DNA of 23,352 nt, from assembly GCA_007130745.1 (NCBI GenBank), contig SLRW01000110.1, forward strand, positions 1-23,352, read 5' to 3'. Both the position numbers and the translations under genes were made by a program. Origin of the DNA: Gammaproteobacteria bacterium (GTDB taxonomy: Bacteria > Pseudomonadota > Gammaproteobacteria > UBA5335 > SLRW01). Positions 1 to 6,729 of the stretch are shown here, piece after piece. The first letter of the stretch is position 1; each line of letters begins with the position of its first letter. Below the pieces are notes generated by a model. It was not told the origin of the DNA, searched no databases, and saw only the letters and a list, made by a program, of their open reading frames with translations.

Positions 1-19
1 CGAGAGGCGTGGTCGGGTT

Positions 20-847
20 TCAGGCCTGCTTGTCACGTGCCAGCCAGGCGTAGGCCGAATGATTGTGGATGGATTCGAAGTTCTCGGCTTCCAGGGTGTA
101 GCCCAGCACCCGATCATCGGCATCCATGTGGACGGCCACATCGCGCACAATATCTTCCACAAACTTGGGGTTGTCATAGGCGCGCTCGGTGACGTATTTC
201 TCATCGGGGCGCTTGAGTAGCCCATAGAGCTCGCAGGAGCCTTCCGCTTCCACGGTTCGGATCAGTTCGCTGATGCCCAGCCCGCCCCGGCTACGTACCG
301 TGAGCGTGATATGTGAACGCTGATTGTGGGCGCCGTAGTCGGATATCTCGCGCGAGCAGGGACACAGGCTGGTGACCGGGACCACAACGCGCAGGCTGAG
401 GCTCTCTTCGCCGTTTTCGCATACCGCACGGATTCCGGCTTCGTATTCCAGCTTGCTGACTATGCCGCTAACCGGCGCGGGTTTGTCTATAAACCAGGTA
501 AACCGCGCTTCAAGATCGCCGGTGGAGGAATCCAGGCGCCGGGCCATGCCCCGTGAAAACTCCACCATTTCCGCGACATCCAGCACGCACTGACCGGCGT
601 CATTGTCCTGGTTGAGAATATCAACAAAGCGTGACATGTGGGTGCCCTTGTACTCGGCCGGCAACTGCACATACATGCTGAAGGTGGCGATAGTGTGCTG
701 CTCCTGACCGTCGATATCGCGCACGCGTACGGGATGGCTTATGCGCTTGATGCCTACCCGGTCAATGGCGATCCCGCGGGTATCGGGAATGCCCTGAACA
801 TCGGCGATTTGTTCCACCCGGGTTGCGGCCTGCTTGATCTGGTTCAT
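20..847 (-). CDS. folE2: GTP cyclohydrolase FolE2 (type IB)
   Basis: This cytosolic enzyme converts GTP to 7,8-dihydroneopterin triphosphate, the first step of folate synthesis and of queuosine-type tRNA modification. The 275-aa product carries the FolE2 signature CPCSREISDYGAHNQRS at about residues 162-178, including the active-site Cys and the metal-binding His. It is the type IB enzyme, which is unrelated in sequence to FolE. The frame stays open to 955, but I chose the ATG at 845-847 (MNQIKQ...). It has AGGAA about 9 nt upstream, matches the usual N-terminus of the family, and avoids overlap with queD. It lies 65 nt downstream of queD on the same strand, so the two are probably co-transcribed. 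FolE2 supplies the substrate of QueD. In other bacteria folE2 is often a zinc-starvation paralogue. Here the pairing with queD suggests a housekeeping role (inference), and no Zur site was recognised. Confidence 0.93.
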   Translation of the reverse strand: MNQIKQAATRVEQIADVQGIPDTRGIAIDRVGIKRISHPVRVRDIDGQEQHTIATFSMYVQLPAEYKGTHMSRFVDILNQDNDAGQCVLDVAEMVEFSRGMARRLDSSTGDLEARFTWFIDKPAPVSGIVSKLEYEAGIRAVCENGEESLSLRVVVPVTSLCPCSREISDYGAHNQRSHITLTVRSRGGLGISELIRTVEAEGSCELYGLLKRPDEKYVTERAYDNPKFVEDIVRDVAVHMDADDRVLGYTLEAENFESIHNHSAYAWLARDKQA

Positions 848-912
848 GAGATGGTGTTCCTGATGCTGCGCAATTGGCGCGATGATGGGGTCTGGCAGTG
901 GCGTGTCGTGTT

Positions 913-1296
913 TCAGTCCATGCTGAAACGCGCACAGGCGCGGTCGGTTTCCCACAAGGTGACTGCGTTGATTCGGGCGTTGCTTTGCTGGCTGAACATT
1001 TGTTGCAGTTCCTCAAAGAAATAGCGGGCGATATTCTCGGCCGTGGGATTGCGCTCGTCGAAGGGCGCTATGTCGTTAAGATAACGATGATCCAGTCGTT
1101 CGGCAATTTCCCGGGTCGCCCGTTTGATTTGTCTGAAGTCTATGATCATACCGGCCTCGTCAAGTTCGCTGCCGGTCAGTTCGACTTCCACTTTCCAGTT
1201 GTGCCCATGCATACGGCTGCACGGCCCGTCATAATTGCGCAAGGTATGGGCGGCAGCAAATTCGCTGACGGTTTTAAGTGTGTATTTCGCGGGCAT
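913..1296 (-). CDS. queD: 6-carboxy-5,6,7,8-tetrahydropterin synthase QueD
   Basis: This is a PTPS/QueD-family enzyme. It converts 7,8-dihydroneopterin triphosphate to 6-carboxytetrahydropterin on the way to preQ0 and queuosine in tRNA. The 127-aa protein is a normal length for the family. The zinc ligands are His17 (in AAAHTL) and His30/His32 (in CSRMHGH). The catalytic Cys26 fits the C-x3-H-x-H QueD pattern, and the Asp69-His70 pair (LDHRYLND) and Glu116 (WETDRA) are present. A PTPS of the eukaryotic type that makes biopterin is less likely given the bacterial context and the CxxxHxH motif. The start ATG is at 1294-1296. A candidate promoter with an extended -10 lies about 40 nt upstream. 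Its neighbour folE2, 65 nt downstream, makes its substrate. Confidence 0.93.
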   Translation of the reverse strand: MPAKYTLKTVSEFAAAHTLRNYDGPCSRMHGHNWKVEVELTGSELDEAGMIIDFRQIKRATREIAERLDHRYLNDIAPFDERNPTAENIARYFFEELQQMFSQQSNARINAVTLWETDRACARFSMD

Positions 1297-1334
1297 GGCA
1301 GGGTCCGAATCAAATTTCGGTGGTCAGGGGGAAA

Positions 1335-1363
1335 ATCATACCAGCATGAGGTGTGGTGGTCAT
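1335..1363 (-). promoter_or_regulatory. Candidate sigma70 promoter for queD-folE2
   Basis: Read on the minus strand there is ATGACC (1363-1358; 4 of 6 matches to TTGACA), a 17-nt spacer, then TATGAT (1340-1335; 5 of 6) preceded by TGG, which makes an extended -10. Transcription would start near 1328, giving a leader of about 30 nt before the queD ATG. That is too short for a preQ1 riboswitch. Assigned by pattern only. Confidence 0.5.
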
Positions 1364-1382
1364 CCGCCCCGGGGCGGGGTTT

Positions 1383-1468
1383 TAGGGAAACGCTGATCTG
1401 TTCATCACGCCTTGATCCTGGCTTGCTGGCAAAGCCTGAGAGGCGATGTATAGATAAGCGTTTTCCTA
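1383..1468. repeat. MITE-like imperfect inverted repeat abutting dxs
   Basis: The left end begins TAGGGAAACGCTGATCTG (1383 on). The right end, read in reverse complement from 1468, begins TAGGAAAACGCTTATCTA. Over the first 30 nt the two ends agree at most positions. The 86-bp unit has no coding capacity. A copy of the same end sequence occurs at 20083-20115, so this looks like a dispersed family of small non-autonomous elements. The terminal TAG of the right end is the stop codon of dxs. Confidence 0.65.
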
Positions 1469-3361
1469 GCGTAATGCCGAGTGTCTGCCGGCGTGGTCGC
1501 GGGGTATCTGTGACAGCAGTTTGCCGGCCGTTTCGGAGATACCCCGGGTGGTCAGGCCGGCATCCACAAGCTGCTCTTCGCGGGAACCATGCTCAATCAG
1601 GCGGTCCGGCAACCCCACATGGGCTATGGGGCAGCAAACATCATGGGCCGCCAGACATTCGCCGACGGCGCTGCCGGCGCCACCGGCGACGACGCTTTCT
1701 TCCACTGTCAGAATGGCGTCGTGTTCGCGTGCCATCTGCAGGACACAGGCTTCGTCCAGTGGCTTGATGAAGCGCATATTGACCAGGGTGGCATCCAGTG
1801 ACTCCGCTACTTCCATGGCCGGTTCCACCATGGTGCCAAAGGCGAGTATGGCCAGCCCGGAACCGCGCCGGCGGATTTCAGCCCGGCCGATCGCCAGACT
1901 TTGCAAGCCGGGTTCTATGGTTACCCCGGGGCCGCCGCCACGCGGGTAACGCACGGCAGCGGGGCCGTTGAGCTCAAAACCGGTGCTGAGCATGAGGCGG
2001 CATTCGTTTTCGTCGGCGGGCGCCATCAGGGTGAAGTTGGGCAGGCAGCGCAGCATCGCCACATCAAAGCTGCCGGCGTGGGTCGGGCCGTCGGGGCCGA
2101 CCAGGCCGGCGCGATCAATGGCGAACAGTACCGGCAGGTTCTGCACGGCTACATCATGCACCACCTGATCGTAGGCGCGCTGCAGGAAGGTGGAGTAGAT
2201 CGCGACGACAGGTTTCATGCCATCGCAGGCCATGCCGGCGGCCAGTGTGACCGCATGTTGCTCAGCAATGCTGGTGTCGTGGTAGCGTTCGGGGAAACGC
2301 TGCTCGAATTCCACCAGTCCCGAGCCTTCGCGCATGGCTGGGGTAATCCCTACCAGACGCTCGTCACGGGCGGCCATGTCGCAGATCCAGTCGCCGAACA
2401 CTTTGGTGTAGCTGACGCCGCCGGCTTTGGGCGCCAGCTTGCCGGTATGCGGATCAAATGCGCCGACGCCGTGATATTTGACCGGGTCTTGCTCTGCCCA
2501 TGAATAGCCCTTGCCCTTGCGTGTGACGATATGCAGGAAGGTTGGACCGGTGCGCTCACGAAGGTTGCGCAGTGTCTGCACCAGCGTGGGCAGATCGTGG
2601 CCATCGACAGGGCCGAAGTAATGGAAGCCCATTTCCTCGAACAAAGTGCCGGGGGTGACCATGCCCTTGATGTGTTCCTCGGCCCGGCGGGCAAACTCGC
2701 GTACCGGTGGCAGATGCTCCAGCACTCGCTTGCTGCCTTCGCGAGCGGAGGTAAAGGAGCGACTGCTGAGCAGACGGGTGAGGTAATTGTTCAGTCCGCC
2801 CACATTGGGTGAGATCGACATTTCGTTGTCATTGAGAATCACCAGCATGTCGGCACGCAGGTGTCCGGCATGGTTGAGTGCTTCGTAGGCCATGCCGGCG
2901 GTCATGGCGCCGTCGCCGATGATGGCGGCGACACGCCGTTTCTCACCCCGGTTGCGAGCGGCCAGCGCCATGCCCAGCGCGGCGCTGACGGAGGTGCTTG
3001 AATGGCCGACGCCGAAAGTGTCGTAGGGGCTTTCGGTGCGCTTGGGGAAGGGCGCCAGACCGCCGTGCCTGCGAATGGTATGAATCTGCTCGCGTCGACC
3101 GGTGAGAATCTTGTGGGGATAGGTCTGGTGGCCGACATCCCATACCAGCCGATCATGCGGGGTGTCATAGACGTAATGCAGGGCCAGGGTCAGTTCAATG
3201 GTGCCCAGATTGCCGGCAAAGTGCCCACCCACCTGGCCTATGGTCTCAATCAGATGGTTACGCAGCTCGTGCGCCAGCGGCAACAGATCAGTTTCCGGCA
3301 TGGCGCGCAGATCGGCCGGAGAGTCAATGCGATCCAGCAAGGGACAGGATGAGTTGCTCAT
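1466..3361 (-). CDS. dxs: 1-deoxy-D-xylulose-5-phosphate synthase
   Basis: This thiamine-diphosphate enzyme condenses pyruvate and glyceraldehyde 3-phosphate. It is the first step of the MEP isoprenoid pathway and also feeds thiamine and pyridoxal synthesis. At 631 aa it is slightly longer than the E. coli enzyme (620 aa). Visible features are His47 (VGGHFAGNLG) and His78 (DVGHQTYPHK) in the active site, the ThDP/Mg motif GDGAMTAG (149 on) ending at Asn179, the flexible SISPNVGGLNNYL segment, and the SIAEQHAVTLAAGMA and YSTFLQRAYDQV motifs of the pyrimidine domain. It is the last gene of xseB-ispA-dxs on this strand and begins 108 nt after ispA. The stop codon TAG lies within the end of an inverted-repeat element, so the last residues (about RDHAGRHSALR) may differ from relatives. 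Confidence 0.97.
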   Translation of the reverse strand: MSNSSCPLLDRIDSPADLRAMPETDLLPLAHELRNHLIETIGQVGGHFAGNLGTIELTLALHYVYDTPHDRLVWDVGHQTYPHKILTGRREQIHTIRRHGGLAPFPKRTESPYDTFGVGHSSTSVSAALGMALAARNRGEKRRVAAIIGDGAMTAGMAYEALNHAGHLRADMLVILNDNEMSISPNVGGLNNYLTRLLSSRSFTSAREGSKRVLEHLPPVREFARRAEEHIKGMVTPGTLFEEMGFHYFGPVDGHDLPTLVQTLRNLRERTGPTFLHIVTRKGKGYSWAEQDPVKYHGVGAFDPHTGKLAPKAGGVSYTKVFGDWICDMAARDERLVGITPAMREGSGLVEFEQRFPERYHDTSIAEQHAVTLAAGMACDGMKPVVAIYSTFLQRAYDQVVHDVAVQNLPVLFAIDRAGLVGPDGPTHAGSFDVAMLRCLPNFTLMAPADENECRLMLSTGFELNGPAAVRYPRGGGPGVTIEPGLQSLAIGRAEIRRRGSGLAILAFGTMVEPAMEVAESLDATLVNMRFIKPLDEACVLQMAREHDAILTVEESVVAGGAGSAVGECLAAHDVCCPIAHVGLPDRLIEHGSREEQLVDAGLTTRGISETAGKLLSQIPRDHAGRHSALR

Positions 3362-3469
3362 GCGAGATTTGTGCCGGTTGGGCCCTGGAAGATACCGCTG
3401 CGCGGCACCGGAAAAAGCTCTGTAAGTATGGCCCTGCAGGGGTCCTGGATCAACCCTGGGGACGCTGAA

Positions 3470-4357
3470 TCAGGCCTCGCGATGCATCAGATAGTTGCAC
3501 AGCAGCCGCAGAGGCTCGGCGTGATCAGCAAATGGCGCCAGCGCCGACAGAGCCTGCTGATGGAGCTCCAGCGCCAGTTCACGGGCCGGTTCCAGGCCCA
3601 TGAGTCCGGGATAAGTGGCTTTGCTGCGTTCGCGGTCGCGCCCCCTGGTCTTGCCCAGGGTCTGCGTGTTACCACATACGTCCAGTACATCGTCCTGGAT
3701 CTGGAAGGCCAGACCGATATGCTTGGCCATATGCTCGAGGTGTTCGCGCTGGCGCTCGGAGGCGGTTTCCGAGGAACAGGCTGCCAGCATGACACTGACG
3801 TGGATCAGGGCGCCGGTCTTGCGGATATGGATGTATTCAAGTTCGCTGCGATCGATTGTCTTGCCTTCGGCGGCCAGATCCAGAGACTGGCCGCCGACCA
3901 TGCCGCGAGAGCCGCAAGCCGAGGCCAGCAAGTCGATCATTTGCAGTCGGGTTGCCGGGTCTTCCACCATCGTCGGATCATGCGCAAGAATCCGGAACGC
4001 CAGTGCCATCAGTGCATCGCCGGCGAGGATGGCCGTGGCTTCGTCAAACTGGCGGTGGCAGGTCGGGCGACCGCGACGCAGGTCGTCGTTGTCCATGGCC
4101 GGCAGATCATCATGGATCAGCGAGTAGGCATGGATCAGCTCTACCGCACAGGCGGGGCCATCCAGCCGCTCCAGAGGGATGCCCAGGCTGTCCCCCGCGG
4201 CATAGCACAGCGCCGGCCGTACGCGTTTGCCAGGGGCCAACACGGCGTAGCGCATGGCTTCATGCAGCCGTCCGGGCGCCACATCCTCCTGCGGCAGCCA
4301 GCGATCCAGCGCTGCATCGACCCGTTGCCGGTAGCGATCCAGCCATGCCGGAGTCAC
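3470..4357 (-). CDS. ispA: Farnesyl diphosphate synthase (IspA)
   Basis: This trans-prenyltransferase condenses IPP with DMAPP and geranyl-PP to give farnesyl-PP, the precursor of undecaprenyl-PP and of quinone side chains. The 295-aa protein has the first Asp-rich motif DDLPAMD (83-89) followed by DDLRRGRPTCH, and the second Asp-rich motif QDDVLD (221-226) in a GLAFQIQDDVLDV context. It also has the GGQ segment (155-157) and KxTGALI (180 on). The length and the short-chain FARM match IspA rather than octaprenyl synthase. The start is GTG at 4357-4355, overlapping the xseB stop (GTGA), which indicates translational coupling. Downstream is dxs, the first enzyme of the same pathway. Confidence 0.95.
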   Translation of the reverse strand: MTPAWLDRYRQRVDAALDRWLPQEDVAPGRLHEAMRYAVLAPGKRVRPALCYAAGDSLGIPLERLDGPACAVELIHAYSLIHDDLPAMDNDDLRRGRPTCHRQFDEATAILAGDALMALAFRILAHDPTMVEDPATRLQMIDLLASACGSRGMVGGQSLDLAAEGKTIDRSELEYIHIRKTGALIHVSVMLAACSSETASERQREHLEHMAKHIGLAFQIQDDVLDVCGNTQTLGKTRGRDRERSKATYPGLMGLEPARELALELHQQALSALAPFADHAEPLRLLCNYLMHREA

Positions 4358-4602
4358 TGTTGCTCGTCCGTTCCGAAATCCTGTAGCGGCGCGTCGGCGG
4401 AACGCTCGCTCAATGTCTGCACGCGCTGTTCCGCGTCGCGCAGCGCCTGCTGGCAGGTGCGGGCCAGGCCCACCCCGCGCTCAAAGCGCTGCAGCGATTC
4501 ATCCAGGCTCAGATCTCCCTTCTCGAGCTGATCTACCAGCTGTTCGAGTTCCTGCAGAGCCTGCTCAAAGGCTTCGGGGCGATTTTCGCTCTTTTCTTTC
4601 AA
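4354..4602 (-). CDS. xseB: Exodeoxyribonuclease VII small subunit
   Basis: XseB partners XseA in exonuclease VII, which degrades single-stranded DNA into oligonucleotides. The 82-aa product is an acidic, all-helical protein with the family core FEQALQELEQLVDQLEKGDLSLDESLQRFERG and a C-terminal CQQALRDAEQRV helix. I placed the start at TTG (4602-4600). It has CAGGAG about 6 nt upstream and gives a normal family length. An in-frame ATG at 4674 would add 24 residues that do not resemble the family (MYNGPLEW...). The stop overlaps the ispA GTG. It is the first gene of the xseB-ispA-dxs operon and is divergent from parE. The 194-nt gap between the two starts must hold both promoters; TACAAT (minus strand, 4671-4666) and TACACT (plus, 4736-4741) are possible -10 boxes without convincing -35 partners. 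Confidence 0.92.
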   Translation of the reverse strand: MKEKSENRPEAFEQALQELEQLVDQLEKGDLSLDESLQRFERGVGLARTCQQALRDAEQRVQTLSERSADAPLQDFGTDEQQ

Positions 4603-4796
4603 GGGTGCTCCTGTACCGCTCTGGTTGTTCAGGCTTTGTGTCGCGCCGGACCACTCCAGCGGTCCATTGTACATGTTGCCCCAGGCCGGGTCGGCAGGTC
4701 CAGCTTCCGGGCTTCGCCGGGGACGGCTTGTGGGTTACACTCCCGCCAGTTTTAACGGCCGCCACCGGCCCGGAATACAGCGACAGGAAGCAGTGC

Positions 4797-6692
4797 ATGA
4801 GCGAGAGATACGATGCTGCCGCGATCGAGGTGCTCAGTGGCCTCGATCCGGTGCGGCGCCGCCCCGGGATGTACACCGACACGGCACGGCCCAATCATCT
4901 CGCCCAGGAAGTCATCGATAACAGTGTCGATGAAGCGATGGCCGGCAAGGCAACACGGATTACAGTCACCCTGCACGAAGACGGTTCACTGGAGGTCGAG
5001 GACAATGGCCGCGGAATGCCCGTGGATATCCACCCGGAGCACGGGGTGCCGGGTGCCGAGCTGATCCTCACGCGCCTGCATGCCGGCGGCAAGTTCTCCA
5101 GTAAAAATTATCGCTTCGCCGGCGGGCTGCATGGTGTGGGCGTGTCTGTGGTTAATGCCCTGTCACAGCGGCTTGAGCTGAGCGTGCGCCGTGACGGGGT
5201 GGAATGGCAGATGGCTTTCGAACAAGGTGAGAAAGTCTCTGATCTTGAGGAAGTCGCCCGCATCGGTCGCCAGAATACCGGTACCCGCCTGCGTTTCTGG
5301 CCGGACAGCGAGTATTTTGACAGCGCTCGTTTTTCCCTGCCGCGCCTGCGCCATGTCATGCGGGCCAAGGCGGTGCTGTGTCCCGGTCTGGAAATGCAAT
5401 TTGTTAATGCGGCTACCGGAGACAGTGAAAGCTGGTGCTACAAGGGTGGCACTGCGGAGTACCTCGCTTCGGAGCTGGGCCAGACGCCGCGCTTGCCGGC
5501 AGATCTGTTCAGCGGACAGATGGAGGGCGAGCACGAGGAGGTTGACTGGGCGCTGTGCTGGCTGACCGAGGAAGGCGAGCCGGTCACGGAAAGCTATGTG
5601 AATCTTATCCCCACGCTGCAGGGTGGCACGCATGTTAATGGCTTGCGCACCGGGGTTACCGAGGCGATGCGTGAGTTTTGCGAATTCCGAAGCTTGCTGC
5701 CGCGTGGGGTGAAGCTGGCGCCTGAGGATGTCTGGGAACGCTGCAGTTATGTGCTCTCTGTGCGCATGGAAGATCCACAGTTTTCCGGTCAGACCAAGGA
5801 GCGGTTGTCTTCGCGCGAATGTGCGGCCTTTGTTTCAGGCGTAGTGCGCGATGCTTTCGGGCTGTGGCTGAATCAGCATCCGGATGTGGGCGAGACGCTG
5901 GCGCGTAATGCCATCAACCGGGCTCAGGCCCGGCAACGCGCCGGCAAGAAAGTGGCGCGCAAGCGCGTTACTTCCGGTCCGGCCTTGCCGGGCAAACTGG
6001 CTGATTGCGCCGCCCAGGACCCGACCCGCACCGAATTGTTTCTGGTGGAGGGAGACTCTGCCGGTGGCTCGGCCAAACAGGCGCGGGATCGTGAATTCCA
6101 GGCGGTAATGCCCCTGCGCGGCAAAATACTCAATACCTGGGAGGTGGCGCCGGCGGATGTGCTGGCCTCACAGGAAGTGCATGACATTGCCGTGGCTATA
6201 GGTGTGGAGCCAGGCTCCGAGCAGCTTGACGGCCTGCGCTATGGGCGAGTCTGCATTCTCGCCGATGCCGATTCCGACGGATTGCACATTGCGACCTTGT
6301 TGTGTGCGCTTTTCCTGCGACATTTCCGGCCACTGGTCGGTGCCGGTCACGTGTATGTGGCCATGCCGCCCTTGTATCGCATTGATGTAGGCAAGCAGGT
6401 TTTCTATGCCCTGGATGACGGCGAGAAGCAGGGCGTGCTGGATCGGGTCGAGGCCGGCAAGATCAAGGGCAAGGTAAGCGTGACCCGCTTCAAGGGGCTG
6501 GGTGAAATGAGCGCCTTGCAACTGCGCGAGACCACCATGGCCCCCGAGACCCGGCGGCTGGTGCAGCTGACCGTGAACGAGGATGATCGCGAAACCTTTG
6601 ATCTGATGGATATGTTGCTGGGCAAGAAGCGCGCTGCCGACCGGCGCGGCTGGCTTGAAAGCAAGGGTGATCTGGCGGAAGTGGAAGTCTGA
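4797..6692 (+). CDS. parE: DNA topoisomerase IV subunit B (ParE)
   Basis: This is the ATPase subunit of topoisomerase IV, which decatenates sister chromosomes. The 631-aa length is that of ParE (E. coli 630) rather than GyrB (about 800). The GHKL ATPase domain shows EVIDNSVDEAM (Asn42), EDNGRGMP (68-75) and GGLHGVGVSVVNAL (109 on). The TOPRIM domain shows LVEGDSAGG (Glu418) and DADSDG (490-495), and GLGEM follows near the C-terminus. The ATG at 4797 has AGGAAG 7 nt upstream. The frame is open from 4413, but that extension runs antisense through xseB and is rejected. parC follows after 37 nt, so the two subunits are co-expressed. Confidence 0.97.
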   Translation: MSERYDAAAIEVLSGLDPVRRRPGMYTDTARPNHLAQEVIDNSVDEAMAGKATRITVTLHEDGSLEVEDNGRGMPVDIHPEHGVPGAELILTRLHAGGKFSSKNYRFAGGLHGVGVSVVNALSQRLELSVRRDGVEWQMAFEQGEKVSDLEEVARIGRQNTGTRLRFWPDSEYFDSARFSLPRLRHVMRAKAVLCPGLEMQFVNAATGDSESWCYKGGTAEYLASELGQTPRLPADLFSGQMEGEHEEVDWALCWLTEEGEPVTESYVNLIPTLQGGTHVNGLRTGVTEAMREFCEFRSLLPRGVKLAPEDVWERCSYVLSVRMEDPQFSGQTKERLSSRECAAFVSGVVRDAFGLWLNQHPDVGETLARNAINRAQARQRAGKKVARKRVTSGPALPGKLADCAAQDPTRTELFLVEGDSAGGSAKQARDREFQAVMPLRGKILNTWEVAPADVLASQEVHDIAVAIGVEPGSEQLDGLRYGRVCILADADSDGLHIATLLCALFLRHFRPLVGAGHVYVAMPPLYRIDVGKQVFYALDDGEKQGVLDRVEAGKIKGKVSVTRFKGLGEMSALQLRETTMAPETRRLVQLTVNEDDRETFDLMDMLLGKKRAADRRGWLESKGDLAEVEV

Positions 6693-6729
6693 AGTATCCC
6701 CGGGGAAACGCTGACAGCGGAGTGTATTG

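Noticed and set aside
1297..1328. preQ1 riboswitch before queD
   Set aside because: The predicted leader is about 30 nt and shows no pseudoknot-forming C-rich/A-rich pattern.
1364..1377. CCGCCCCGGGGCGG palindrome followed by GGTTTT as a terminator
   Set aside because: The T-run is on the plus strand, but all genes around it are on the minus strand, and the stem leaves no loop.
898..1767. 289-aa plus-strand open frame across queD and the dxs end
   Set aside because: It is antisense to two well-supported enzymes, resembles no family, and is Arg/Cys-rich as expected of a shadow frame.
2286..2299. Further GGGGAAACGCTG match inside dxs
   Set aside because: It encodes the conserved QRFPERYHD segment of Dxs on the other strand, so the match is coincidental.
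3371..4531. 386-aa plus-strand open frame over ispA and xseB
   Set aside because: It lies entirely antisense to ispA/xseB, which have clear catalytic motifs; no family resemblance.
4413..4796. N-terminal extension of ParE
   Set aside because: The extra 128 residues are antisense to xseB and unlike any ParE; ATG 4797 has a good ribosome-binding site.
6702..6714. GGGGAAACGCTGA in the parE-parC gap as a third repeat copy
   Set aside because: Only 12-13 nt match and the flanks differ; it may be a decayed end but cannot be told from chance.
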